A DNA stretch of 64,000 nt from Mycoplasmopsis californica. Lineage in GTDB: Bacteria; Bacillota_I; Bacilli_A; Mycoplasmatales; Metamycoplasmataceae. The translations under genes and the position numbers were made by a program. This document shows positions 43,459 through 54,799 of the stretch, in pieces. The DNA lies in NCBI RefSeq assembly GCF_000695835.1, contig NZ_CP007521.1, positions 372,001 to 436,000 on the forward strand, given 5' to 3'. The notes below the pieces were generated by a model. The model searched no databases. It worked only from the letters and a program-made list of their open reading frames with translations, and was not told where the DNA came from. Within the stretch, counting starts at the first letter, position 1, and every line of letters starts with the position of its first letter.

Positions 43459-45198
43459 ATGGCTAGTAAAAAACCAACATTAGCTAAATTTTATTTAGCT
43501 GAAAAATTTGATAAAAATAGAAACGTGTCATTTAATCTTAAAAAAGAAGGGTTAAAAAAACACACTAATTTTCAAACTTTTAGTGAAGCGTTAAGCAATT
43601 TTATAGAAACAGCTCAATTATTACCAATAACAGCAAAAGTTTGATTTCACCGCGATGGAGCATTCAGAGGCGCTGCAACTATTGAGCAGGCTAAAATAAT
43701 TTTAAACCGTGTAGCTGAGGCAAAAATCCAAGATCAAGATGTTATTGAATACATCAACAAGGAAAACTTAGTTGAAAAAGCACCATCTAAAAAAATGCCG
43801 TTAGATAAATTTCTAAAACTGCTAGAAGATGCAAAAATTATTGCCGAAATTAACGGTAAAGTTAAACCACAGGAACTTCAAAATGAAGATATCTATACTG
43901 ATGTCGATGCAGATTTAGTTGTTGAAAGTATTGTAGCTAACACAAAAGGTGCTTTTGTTAAATATCATTTGACTAAGGATGAACATGTTTCAGATACAAA
44001 AGTCGCTTATTTTGACTACACTGGTGTTACACCATACACTGCAACATTAGAAGCTCTAAAATTAGATGCAATTAGCGAAGAAAAATTTAACACACTTGTT
44101 AAAGAAGCTAAGGTATATGCTGAGGTAAAGAGAAAAAGTTCGGCCACAACTGTGTCATCAGCAAAAATTAAATCAGATGTTGAATTAGTTGTTGTCGTTG
44201 AGGAAATTATTGTCTTAAACAAAGATAAATCATATGTTAAATACCATTTCACAAGACAAGAATTTATTTCAGAATCATTCATTGGCGAATTAGATTATTC
44301 ATCTCGTGATATCGAGGCAGAAAAACTATATGTTCACAAAATTGGAATGGGTATGTCTGAAAACTTTGAGGAAATAGTTGCTAAAACTAAATTGTATGCA
44401 GATGTTAAAGAAAACAAGTCTGCTACATTACTGAGTTCAAGTCACTTATTTACAACTGAAGAAGTTAAATTGGTTGTTGAACAAATCAATATTGCAAACA
44501 CTTATGTCGCTCAAGTGGTGTATCATTATGAAGCTGGCGATATCAAATCACAATCATTTGCATCACTATTTGATTTCAGAGAGGCAAATGGCACCGATAT
44601 TTTATATGCACAAGATAAATTGTTCACAGAAGACGACTTTGTCAAAGCGGTTCAAGTATCATCAATTTATTTAGATATCGAAAAAAATCCTTTATCAATT
44701 GAAATTTCTTCTTCACACGTTAAAACTAACTCAATGTTGAACGTTGTAATCGATCAAATTAATGTAACTAGTGATAAAAATGTTTATGTTACATATCATT
44801 TCGCAAAATCTGGCTTTATAAGTAACTCAGATGTGGCAATGTTTGATTTATCTCAACCTTCAGATGGTAATGTGCTATTCCCTGTTGTTCCCGTTAAAGT
44901 TGAAGAAATTCAAACTCAAAAACACGAAGAAGAATTTCAATCTCCAATGGAAGCCGTTGAAGAAAACGTTGAACAAATCCAACCTATGCCTCAACCAGAA
45001 GAAGTACCGATGATAATGGTTGAATCGCAAGAAAAACCATTGCCAGAACAAAAAGTAGAAAGATTAGTTAAAGAATACAAAGAAACTGTTTCTTGTGGCA
45101 AAAAATCAACTGACGTTGCTTTTTGAGCATACTCAATTGTTCTAATTGTAATAATCATTCTGTTTGTTTTAATAATTGCTAAATACTTACTTAAATAA
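43459..45198 (+). CDS. Four-repeat protein with a C-terminal membrane anchor
   Basis: The 579-residue frame with two TGA codons has an N-terminal domain of about 110 residues, four tandem repeats of about 75-95 residues (starting near 113, 204, 300 and 392), a Pro/Glu/Gln-rich linker (about 480-545) and one hydrophobic segment at the end (about 555-577), AYSIVLIVIIILFVLIIAKY. Each repeat contains a pattern like AK-YAEVK near its start and YVKYHFT-EFISES--ELDYS near its end. The first part is probably cytoplasmic, tethered by the tail. There is no signal peptide. A GGAG site precedes the ATG. Family not recognised; the repeat copies are diverged, so not recent. Confidence 0.72.
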
Positions 45199-45218
45199 AA
45201 TCAATAAATTCTTTTAAA

Positions 45219-45253
45219 CAAAAATGCATTTATTTTAAATAGATGCATTTTTG
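45219..45253 (+). terminator. Terminator of the repeat protein gene
   Basis: CAAAAATGCAT and ATGCATTTTTG pair over 11 bp, 21 bases past the stop. Confidence 0.75.
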
Positions 45254-45398
45254 TTGCACGTTTCCACTTAGTTCCACAAACAGAAAATTTTGCTACTATG
45301 CGTGAATATAATTTTTATTTCAAAAATTATTACTTTTTTTATATACTATATTATTTTATGTAATAAAATATATATAGTTATTGTTTAGGAGTTTAAAA

Positions 45399-46244
45399 AT
45401 GCGTAGATATAACGGTAAAGATTACGTGCTTGATATGAAAAATCAAGTTATAAGACTAAATCCTGATTTTCATAATGAATTATTAAATAATGAACCTGGT
45501 AGTCCTAAGGGATTTAAAAAATTTGGTGGCTCATCTATTTCAAATGTTTTAATTAACGATCGTTTTAAAGGGCAATTTTTAGCATTTTTACACATGTCTC
45601 GCTTGGCAATGCCAGTGCTTGAACAAAAATATATTAAAGCAGGACAAGTGGTTGAAGATAAACTTTTTGAATTTTTACAAAACAAATTTGGGCCTAAATT
45701 TTCTTTTGAACACATCGTAGCATCGAAATACCAGTACGACTATTTTAAGGGACAACAAAAGTACATAGGTGGTGTGCCTGACGGCTTAAATAAAACAAGC
45801 AAAATTGTTTTAGAAATTAAATCGGCTCAGGAAAAAAAACTTGAACAATGAGTTGACAAGTATGATTTACCAAATGAATACATTATGCAAGCTCAACTTT
45901 ACGCACACATGCTTGAATATCCTAGTTTTATTATAATTGCTGTATTTTTAAAAGATTCTGACTATGTCGACACAGAAAAAATTGACTTAAACAATAATAA
46001 AGTTAAGGTTTATGGACCATATTCTGTCGATCGTAATAAAGCTCAAGACCAAATGGATAAAATTAATGAATTTTGACTAAATTACGCTCGAACTGGTGTG
46101 AGTCCGATTTTTGACCCTATTCGGGATGCACAAGTCCTTGAATATTTACAATGTCGCAATGAAGATGAATGATTTGCCTTATTCAACAAATGGAAACAAA
46201 GAGGGAAAATTGATGCAGATATCAAGTTTGAAAAAGTTAAATAA
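45399..46244 (+). CDS. YqaJ-like PD-(D/E)XK nuclease (MAGa7180-type)
   Basis: The 281-residue frame with three TGA codons looks like a small lambda-exonuclease/YqaJ-type nuclease: an early FGGSSISNVL motif, GQVVEDKLFEFL (helix with Glu), then the core GGVPDGLNKTSKIVLEIKSA (about 122-141) with the Asp and the E-x-K pair, followed by QAQLYAHMLEY (about 166-176), the QxxxY motif typical of RecB-type and YqaJ nucleases. It should cut DNA with a metal ion. It is followed, with a 32-base overlap, by the DUF2779 protein. GGAG lies 7 bases before the ATG. Confidence 0.75.
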
Positions 46245-48573
46245 AAATAATGTTCACTTAATTACATTTAAGCATTTTCAGATTGCTTCAACTTCGCAAC
46301 CTTATTTCATTTGAGCGCCTCGCAATATTAATGGCGAATTAATCAATTTAGCACCAACTGACATAAATGGTTTTGAACTTTACAAGAAGGAAAATACACA
46401 AATTGACACTAATAACGCCGAACTAAATCCTGATTCTGAATTTAGTGCAATTTTAGATACTGATGAAGATAATGTTGGCGATGAAAATGATATCCACAAT
46501 GAATATTTCAACAAGCAATTTCAGCAATTTTTAAATAGTAACTGAGATTATGCATCCGAAAATCAATCATTATTTGCTCAAGCGTACAAGCAATGTGTGG
46601 ATTTTTTAATTAAAAAACTGAATTTAAGTCTGGAAAATATTTATTTTAATTCACGGATTAGACCGCTTGAACAATTGCATCTTGCGGTTGAAGACTTTCA
46701 AAACTTCATAAATAATAAAACTCAGAGTTTAATAATTGATCCTATTTTCACTTACTTAATTTCACCTGAAAATGAATCGGATTATGTAGTTAAGGCAACA
46801 GCATTTGCCTATGATAAAAATAGTAAAATCCTTTATATAAACAAATTTAAAGATAGTACATCATTATCAGATTATTTACAAACAAATTTTATTTATAACA
46901 CAGCCACGAAAATGGGTGTCGAAATCAAAGATATTCAATTTGTGCTAGTTGATCCGGATGAATCAAAACACAAAAAAGGACATGTGCCATTCATTATTTC
47001 ACGTAGTGCGTTTTCTGCTAATACAAAATCTTCTGTTAGTCGTAATAAGGACTATCGCAAACTAAAAGACCCAAACGAAGTTAGAATTGTAGGAATGAAA
47101 AATTCAGGCGTTGCTATCCAATATGGTATTTGCGACGGTGTTCAAACCACTATTATGAATGCAATGATTGAGCGAAAAGTGTGGGGGAACCCACGTTCAA
47201 AAACAATTGCTGATTTAGTTAAAAAATTAGATACTGGCGATCCTAAACCTTCAATTGAAATATCAACTAAATTTGAATTTGAACCTTATGAGCAAATTAT
47301 TGAAAAAATAATTAATGCTTCAAAAGTTCAAATTCCCACATATTCAAAATTCAACCCTGATTTGAAACAATATCAATTGGATATGGATTTAGATAATTCA
47401 TCCTGAGGAAAAAATCCCGACCTAAAAAGAATTGCTTTTTTACACATGGGTGAGCAATATGCTTTTTCAACTGGTAACAGTGGTACTGCAAACTCACTCA
47501 AAAAATTGGACATTAACTTCATCAACAAGCAACGAAGCATTGTGGAAAATTTATACTCATTTCCTAACTTTTTTACTGATAAAGCACTCGAACTTATTTC
47601 GCCTTTGATGTCAAAAGATACAAAAATTGTCTGGTATGATTATGAGGGATTGAGCTCAATTGTCCCAATTTTTGATGGCCTAAAATCATATAACCAAATT
47701 GCCCATCAAGTATCAATTATCGTTACCCAGAATGGAAGCATTGTCTATGAAGAGGATATCCTTCACGATCCTAAAACCGTGAGCCTAATTGATTTAGTAA
47801 AAGTAATTTTAGCCGTTTACCAGCAAAAAGCAGACTACTATGTCGTCTTTAATAAAGGTTACGAAAACACTCGAAACTTAGAGGTTAGAGACCAAGTTTT
47901 AAAACATTATCAACAAAATGATACTGAATTTATTGCTGAAATGAGGGCCTTAGGAATTGAATCGTTGCTTGATTTTGAATCAATTGTGTTATATATTAAT
48001 GAAAACACAATAGATCTGATGGACTTTTTTACAAAAGATAGCGACACAACTAATCAAGCCTTTTATAGTGTTGATTACGTAAAGCATTCAGAATATCATA
48101 ACCCATCATTCAATCTTTCAATTCACGATTTCAAAGGAAATAAAGCTAACTATCAAGAAGAATGCGACAAATTCCGCCGACAAATATTTAAAAAAAATAT
48201 TAAAGCTGTCAAAATAATTGAACTCTTGGGTTATACAAGTATTAAAAAACTTGAAAAATTAATTACAAAAAATAATTATAAATATGATTATGAAATCAAG
48301 GAATACGCTGGTTTAGAAGTTAAAAACGGCTCAATGGCACTCGAAATCGCAATAAACCGTTTTGCCGGTTATATTGGCGAGCACGAGTGAGCGCATAAAT
48401 CACTAAAACTAAAAGAATACTGCCATAATGACGTTGTTGCGATGATTGTTGTTTATGAATTTTTATTAGGATTTATTGCTAGTGTTTTTCCAGATATTTA
48501 TGATTTTAAAAATAAATTGGCCAAAGGCCAAATCTTAAAAGTTGACTTCGATACAAAAAAATTAACAACTTAA
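46213..48573 (+). CDS. DUF2779-type protein with a DEDDy-like exonuclease domain
   Basis: The 786-residue frame with several TGA codons ends in a DUF2779-like domain (about 465-770). Its conserved residues resemble a DEDDy 3'-5' exonuclease: WYDYEG (about 473, DxE motif), VFNKGYENTR (about 547), and YCHNDVVAM (about 735, YxxxD). In other bacteria such proteins carry an N-terminal Cas4/RecB-type nuclease; here the corresponding region (about 155-260, VVKATAFAYDKNSKILYINK) lacks the Asp and E-x-K residues, while a separate intact nuclease of that type is the gene just upstream. Start ATG 46213 has GAGGG 7 bases upstream and overlaps the nuclease gene. The pair probably works together. Confidence 0.7.
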
Positions 48574-48579
48574 TTAACT

Positions 48580-49038
48580 ATGAATAAATTTAAGAACCTT
48601 TTTATTACTACTACCGATACAGTTTGCGGTATTGGCGGACCAGTCAATCAAAACACACTTGAACTTATATACTTGTTAAAACAACGTCCTATTGACAAAA
48701 AAATAATTATATTAGTTGGTTCAATTGAGCAAGCACGAACTTTTAAAGAATGAAATGATCAAGCTGAGGAATTTGCTCTTAATTATTGACCGGGTAATTA
48801 TAGCCTTATTGTTAACGGTCAAGGTTTTAGAATGCCTAATCAAGCTGGATTAATTGAATTTTTATGTCAAAATGGTCCGATGTATGTTTCTAGCGCCAAT
48901 ATCTCAGGGCAATCGCCAATTAATATTAAGCAAGCTAGCGCCATCTTCCCGCAAATTAGCAACATATATAATTTTGGTCAACCAAGTGGTATTCCAAGTA
49001 AAATTTACAACATTGACACGCATCAGTGATTACGATAG
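48580..49038 (+). CDS. Sua5/YciO/YrdC-family protein (TsaC-like)
   Basis: The family makes threonylcarbamoyl-AMP for the t6A modification of ANN-decoding tRNAs. The 152-residue protein has TTTDTVCGIGGP (about 9-20), a KQRPIDKKIIILV motif (about 34-46), NYWPGNYSLIV and the conserved SSANISGQSP (about 104-113). It is shorter than TsaC proteins (about 190) and lacks an SIRCP-like region in full. It starts 6 bases after the DUF2779 gene; three TGA codons are Trp. It is probably the cell's TsaC. Confidence 0.8.
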
Positions 49039-49040
49039 GT

Positions 49041-49065
49041 AAAAACGCTATTTTCAAGCGTTTTT
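49041..49065 (+). terminator. Terminator after the TsaC-like gene
   Basis: AAAAACGCT and AGCGTTTTT pair over 9 bp with a 7-base loop, 2 bases after the stop, followed by T. Confidence 0.8.
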
Positions 49066-49137
49066 TGTTTTGTGAGGTAAAAAATAAGATAACTTGTGCA
49101 AAAATGTGGAATCAATTTTATATTTTAATTTTTGCAC

Positions 49138-49143
49138 TATAAT
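49138..49143 (+). promoter_or_regulatory. Promoter -10 box of the 49174 gene
   Basis: A perfect TATAAT (in TTGCACTATAATGAGG) lies 30 bases before the ATG at 49174, with AAGGAG in between. The -35 region is T-rich and not clearly consensus, as usual in mycoplasmas. Confidence 0.5.
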
Positions 49144-49173
49144 GAGGTTATATTTTATTTTTTAAGGAGAAAA

Positions 49174-49830
49174 ATGGAATTAGAAACAAATCAATGACAA
49201 GCCAGATATATTAAATGGTTTATGAAAAAAATGAAACTAAATAGAGCAGGATTAATTGGGTATATCAAAAAACACTCAATTAAATTATCGAACTTTCTTG
49301 TAATGGTTAACTTGTTTAGACTGGCTAATGATGCAATTGGCGACTTTAATAAGCTAAGAGCTTATCAGCACGGTGCTATTTACTCAGGTGTTTATCGCGA
49401 TTTTAAAACAAAAATTGATGATGATTACATAGACCAAATATTGAGCGCTAGCGATGCCAAAAATCCAAAAAGCTATGAAATTTTGGAAAAAGCATTTTAC
49501 TATGTTAGCACAAGTAAAAACTATGACTTTATTGTGAAAATGCAAGAATTTGATTTTTGAAAAAATAAAGTTAATCAAGCTGACAATAATATTCGCAAAA
49601 ATGATGTTACTGACGCCGATAAACTAAAATTGAAAGAAATATATAATTCATTACCAGATAATGCAGCTGACCTAGAATTTATTTTCATTAATGATTATCA
49701 CTTTGTTTGACACAAAAAAGATGCATCATGAGTAAAAGAAAACATAGCTAAACTAGTGGAAATGTCACGCGATTACAATTTAATTAACCCAATAATAATC
49801 ACCCCTGATAAACCTAAATCTAAAAAATAA
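49174..49830 (+). CDS. Possible Panacea/SocA-like (DUF4065) protein
   Basis: A 218-residue cytoplasmic protein with four TGA (Trp) codons. The segment KLSNFLVMVNLFRLANDAIG (about 34-53), then LRAYQHGAIYSGVYRDFK (about 60-77), resembles the Panacea domain pattern (a helix, then a loop of the type AWxxGPVxxxVYxxY). Panacea proteins act as antitoxins paired with various toxins or are phage-linked. Here no second short gene is next to it and the resemblance is by eye only, so the call is tentative. It has its own promoter and terminator. Confidence 0.42.
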
Positions 49831-49925
49831 GATCTTGACAATTTAATTAATTCAACACTAAATTTTAAGTAATAACCTTAGTAGACATATCATTCTGTTA
49901 GATAGTCAAAATCAAAAGTTTCGCT

Positions 49926-49954
49926 AAAAAAAGATTGATTAACTCAATCTTTTT
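49926..49954 (+). terminator. Terminator of the 49174-49830 gene
   Basis: AAAAAAGATTGA, 5 bases, TCAATCTTTTTT: a 12-bp stem about 95 bases past the stop. Confidence 0.7.
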
Positions 49955-50112
49955 TAATTCTATTTTCTCAAACGCACCAATACATATGACATGTTTTTTT
50001 AAATTGGCATAAATGAGGTTCGCTAAATATTGGCAGTTATTTTTTAAAAAATGAAGCGATTATTTCTTGTGTAAAATAAACATCGAATCTAGTTTGTTAT
50101 AATAAAACAAAA

Positions 50113-50139
50113 AAATCCTTGCACTTTTGTGCAAGATTT
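50113..50139 (-). terminator. Terminator of the 50164-50637 gene
   Basis: CTTGCAC, TTTT, GTGCAAG with an extending A/T stem; on the - strand it is followed by seven T. Confidence 0.75.
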
Positions 50140-50163
50140 ATTTTGTTTGCAAAATAAACGATT

Positions 50164-50637
50164 TTACTCTTGTTTAGATTTTCTTAAAACAACCAATTTA
50201 GGTAAATTCGTTGTGTCATTGAGTTTTGCACTTAATTTATTGACAATTAAGAGCTGATCTTCAATCCCTAAATACGGCATAGAATTGAAATCATAGTTTT
50301 GATAATCTAATTTTGCTTTTAAATCGTGATAGTTCATCTTAAAAATTACTGAGATATCAATTGCACTAGCAACATCGATTGTCGCCAGGTCGCCATTATC
50401 TGCTATCCCGTTATCGCACTGTAATCTGACAATATTGGAATTTTGATGTAATGATTCATCTCATTTTTTAATGCATTGGACAAAGAAAACGTATTCATCA
50501 TCGTCTGCGATAATTACAATTGAACTAGATTTTAAACTACCTCCTTTAATTCTGTTAATAAAATCTTGGTTCAATACTATAGGTTTTAGTACCGGTATAG
50601 CAGCACTGTTAGTTTGTATTGTTAGCATTTTTTCCAT
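50164..50637 (-). CDS. Hypothetical 157-residue protein, possibly leaderless
   Basis: A frame open only with TGA as Trp, starting MEKMLTIQTNSAAIPVLKPI and ending NLPKLVVLRKSKQE. It reads as compact alpha/beta protein (SSSIVIIADDDEYVFFVQCI, DVASAIDISVIFKMNYHDLK). No membrane segment and no recognised family. No ribosome site precedes the ATG. A TACAAT box at 50644-50649 ends 6 bases before it, so transcription may begin at the start codon itself. It has its own terminator and is flanked by a + strand gene and the small membrane protein gene. Confidence 0.65.
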
Positions 50638-50784
50638 GACTTAATTGTATTTTTTTTAAATTCTTAAAAATGATAACTTTTTGCATTTTCGCAAAATGCT
50701 ATTTTTAACCAAAATGAGTATATTTCGAGTATTTTAGGCAAAATTAACTCACTGATATACATCGATTGATTAAAAACAGAGCAC

Positions 50785-50811
50785 AAAAAATCAACTCCCG
50801 GGGAGTTGATT
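50785..50811 (-). terminator. Terminator of the 50819-51289 gene
   Basis: ATCAACTCCC and GGGAGTTGAT form a 10-bp stem with almost no loop; six T follow on the - strand. It lies 8 bases after the stop. Confidence 0.8.
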
Positions 50812-50818
50812 AAATAAT

Positions 50819-51289
50819 TTAAATATATGCAAGTATAACTGCTATTATTATTTGTATAAGACCTAGACCAATCAAAATAAAATATATCAATTGATTACGC
50901 CGTTCTTGTTCTATTACTTCATCGCGAGCTAAATTTCGATCTAAATTTTGTTGCATAATTTTTAGCGAAATTTTATCATCATCACTTAATAAATTCTTAT
51001 TGCGGATTTTATCCATTTCCCGACGAATTTTAGCATCGCGACGTGATGAACTCATCGAGCGTCAAGAAGAACCAAGACCTAAACGAGCTGAAATAAACAC
51101 AATTCCGTAAGCTATTCAGAAAAATCCCGCCACAAATCCACTATCGCTAAAAGCAGTTTTAAATGTTTTTTTATAATTTAACACTAAAATTGAAATAATG
51201 GCAGCTCAAAAAATTAAGCCAATAACTACTACAATAAATAAATGTATCAGCCTCAATTTTCTTAAACCACTTCTAAAATATTGATTCAT
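50819..51289 (-). CDS. Small membrane protein (DUF3899-like)
   Basis: A 156-residue protein with three TGA codons and three hydrophobic segments: LIHLFIVVVIGLIFWAAIIS (about 15-34), SGFVAGFFWIAYGIVFISAR (about 49-69) and YFILIGLGLIQIIIAVILAY at the C-terminus. A charged cytoplasmic stretch (about 75-130: SSSRRDAKIRREMDKIRNKN) lies between. The second segment and its surroundings recall DUF3899, a widespread small membrane family of unknown role. The start at 51289 follows the oppF stop by 24 bases, so it may be cotranscribed as the last gene after oppF. Confidence 0.6.
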
Positions 51290-51313
51290 GTAAAACCTTA
51301 AAAACTTGGATGT

Positions 51314-53707
51314 TTAAAATCTTTTTGAATCAATTTTATGAGGCACCAGTGCAAAAGGTTTAGATCACTGTTCCACTTGAGTTTGAGTACCATAGATAAA
51401 GTGGTCATCTTCAACTTGATAAGATTCAGGAGAGTTTGGATATTGCTGTCCTTTAAAGTAATCTAATTCAAAACTAATATTTTCAAATTTCTCATTTGCA
51501 TTTGAAATTTTTGGTATAGCTTTAAATAAGTTAATTGTGTATGGGTGAATTGGTTTAGAGTAAACTTTTTCAGTTTTTCCTGACTCAACGATTTTTCCAT
51601 AGTGCATAATTTGCACGCGGTCGGCAATATATTCAATCATTGATAAATCGTGCGCGATAAAAATCATGCCGATGTTTTTTTTCTCGCACAAGTCTTTAAG
51701 TAAGTTGACAACCTGAGCTTGAATTGAAATATCAAGTGAGGCAATCGGTTCATCGGCGACAATAACCTTTGGTTCAGTTATTAAGGCACGAGCAATAACA
51801 ATTCTTTGACGTTGCCCACCTGAAAATTCGTGTGGATAACGGAATGCGAATTGTTTTAATAAACCAACATCTTCTAATGATTTATAAATTGTTGTTTTAA
51901 TTAACAAATTACTAATCAGCAGGCGGGCGAAAATACTTGTTGCAATTTTATTAACTTTTTGTATAACAGGATTGATATTATTATCGCTATTTGCAATCCC
52001 TAATAAAACTTTAATAGCTTTAATATCTTTATTTAAGTATTTAATCTCGATTTTAAACGAATTTAAAGTATTTTGCTTGGTTTGATATTTTGAATTGTAA
52101 ATTTTAATTAATTTTGCATGTTCACGTTGTTGTTGTTTAGGTGCGTTGTTCAGTTTTAAATCATGAGAGTATTTCTGTAAGCGCATAATAAATTCAGCGT
52201 GAATTTGTTGCACGAATTTATTTGCCTGAGTTTGTTGTTGTTTTAGAGTTTCATAGTGCTTGCGTGCGTTTGAAATTTCCTGATTTAAAATTTCAATTTC
52301 CTTGTTATAACCAATTGCATACTCATTTAGCATTTCTTTATTATTTTTAATTGCTTGCTCATATTTAGCTTTTGCCAAGGCAACATCATCAGCACTAGCT
52401 TTAAATGTTTTATCAGTGCTTAAATTGCGTGTATGATTAATTTCTGAGTACAAATTGACAATTTTAACTGAATATTTATTTGCGTTTTGTTGGTTAAGAA
52501 TAACTTCATTCTCAAAAATAAAGTTAAATTCGCTGGCAATAATTGCTAATATTTGCTTTTTAACATTTGGCTCGTAAGGGATTGGTAATAAATATTTATT
52601 GAAAAACTCTTTTGAATAAATACCTAGCCGATCAATTATTTCTCTAACTTGATTGTATTCAAGATGCTTTAATTTTGACTTCAAATCCATACAAACTTTA
52701 TACAATTTACGGGCCAATAATTGATTTTTTAAATTATGTAGGTAAATATCAATTGTTGGGGCAATTAATTTAGCATTCCTAAATATTTGCGCATCTTTTT
52801 TAAATTCAACAATAAAGTTGTTAAATGTATTAGTATTCAGTGCTATTCGTTCTTTTTCAGTGGTTTTTGCAGTCTGTATTTTGCTTTTAATTTCTTTAAT
52901 TTTTGCAATAGATAAATATTTTTGCTCAGACATTTTAGACAATTTTAAAATTCTGAAATACTCATCCTTCGCAGCTTTTAACTCACTTTCATCAACTTCT
53001 AAATTAGATGAGCGAAAATCCGCTTGTTTTTGAAAATAAAACGCCATCAAATCATCAGTATTGTTATATAAATTATTAACAATTTGGCTTTCCATATTTT
53101 GTTTTTGCTCTAAGTAGCCAAAATAGCTATTGAAATTATCTTCAAATGATAATGATTCGTCATAACTTCATTGTGAAAATTTATCAATTCAAGGAGTAAA
53201 AAATTTCTCTGCTAAAACATTAATTGCATTTAAATTTTCTAGTTCTAAAGTTTTATATTTCTTCTGAAATGTGTAAAAATACATTGATTTTACATCATTT
53301 CAATCTTTGAAAATATCCTTAATTTTAGCTTTTATAATGCCATTAACAATTAAAGGTTCTTTCAATGTTGAGTAAATATTTTTTTGACCATTCAATGACG
53401 CATGCGGGTCTTGAAAAATCATTTGAATATTTTTACGTAAAAATTTTGTTTGTCCGCGCGAAATTCTTTTACCACTAATTACTTTACCGTCCAAAGTAAC
53501 AAAACCATTAAAATCATCATAAAGCCTTAACAAGCTACGGCCGACCGTAGTCTTTCCTGAACCCGATTCTCCGATTAAACCGACAATCTCACCCTCATGA
53601 ACATTAAAACTAACATCATTAACAGCCTTATTAACAAAACCGCTGTTAGTAAAATATTTTTTTAGTCCTTGAATTTCTAAAATTAATTTAGCATTATCTT
53701 TTTTCAT
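51314..53707 (-). CDS. oppF: Oligopeptide ABC transporter ATPase OppF with a long internal insert
   Basis: One of the two ATPases driving peptide import. In the 797-residue protein Walker A is GESGSGKTT (46-54) and the Q-loop MIFQDPHASL is near 105. A helical, charged insert of some 450 residues follows (about 140-600). Then FSGGQRQRIVIARAL (about 626), VIVADEPIASLDIS (Walker B, about 648), the H-loop MIFIAHDLSM and HPYTINLFKAIP. An insert of this kind is known from OppF of M. hominis and relatives. I place the start at ATG 53707, after AAAGG, overlapping the oppD stop by 14 bases. A longer open frame to 53734 lacks a better site. Confidence 0.93.
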
Positions 53708-54791
53708 CGGTAAAGACCTTTCTAAAACTGTCAATTCTAACTTCTAACTCAGGAGGTAGAATAATTTTTGGGGCTTCTGGATGCAATAACCATGTCGCGG
53801 CGGCATGTGTTGATGAGATTGGAATTAAAGGCGGTTCTTTGTAAAAATCAATCTCAAGCGCATATTCATTACGTGGGGCAAATGGATCGCCAAGCGGTAA
53901 ATTCGCCATGTCGGGCGGGGTACCTTTTATCGAATAAAGGCGGTCTTGACTATTTTCAGGAATAGCTGAAATTAAAGCTCACGTATATGGGTGTTGCGGG
54001 TTAGTGAAAATGTCTTTACGTGTCCCGCGTTCAACAATTCGTCCAGCATACATAACATAAATATAATCACAGAATTTAGCAACAACACTAATGTTGTGGC
54101 TAATTAAAATAATTGAAATATTCATTGTTTGGCGGATACGTTCAAACAAAGCTAAAACCGATGCCTGAACAGTTGGGTCAAGTGCAGTTGTAGGTTCGTC
54201 AGCAATAATTAACTTAGGTTTTAAGGCCACAACCATCGCAATCACAACCCTTTGTTTCATCCCCCCACTTAGTGTGTGTGGATAACGATCAAATACTGAT
54301 TCAGCATCGCGAATTCCGAATTGATCTAATAAGCTAACTAAATAAGCTCTTTTTTCACTATAAGATTTTTCTTTTCACTCTGTATTTAAATTCAAAGCGT
54401 CAAGAAGTTGCTTGCCAATTTTACGTGTAGGATTCAATGAAGTTAAGGGATCTTGCGGAATGTAACCAATGTAGTGCCCTCTGACTTTTTGTCACTCTTT
54501 TTCTTTTTTAAATTGATTTAAATCAACATCGTCAATAATCATTGAATCAGCTAAAAATGTCGCTCCTTCATTGACATTAATCAACGCTTTTGAAGTAACT
54601 GATTTACCAGAACCAGATTCACCAACCAAGCCAACAATTTCACCTTTTTTAATTGTTAAATCGACTCCACGCACAATCCGAATGAAGTTTTTACGACCAT
54701 TTCTAAAATCGACTCTTAAATTACGAACAAGCAATAAAGCATCATTTAATAAGTCTTGATTATCGATTTCTTTTTTTACTTGCGAACTCAT
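53694..54791 (-). CDS. oppD: Oligopeptide ABC transporter ATPase OppD
   Basis: The 365-residue ATPase pairs with OppF. Walker A GLVGESGSGKSVTSKAL (about 54-70), Q-loop IGYIPQDPLTSLNPT, signature LSGGMKQRVVIAMVVAL (about 170-186), Walker B LIIADEPTTALDPTVQ and H-loop ILISHNISVV are all intact. The C-terminal oligopeptide/dipeptide region is present (FTNPQHPYTWALISAIPENS; GTPPDMANLPLGDPFAPRN), but the usual cluster of four cysteines for an Fe-S-like site is not evident. AGGAG within the oppC end precedes the ATG. Confidence 0.96.
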
Positions 54792-54799
54792 AAATACTC

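Noticed and set aside
53707-53734. Upstream start for OppF
   Set aside because: It would extend further into oppD without a ribosome site; ATG 53707 is preceded by AAAGG.
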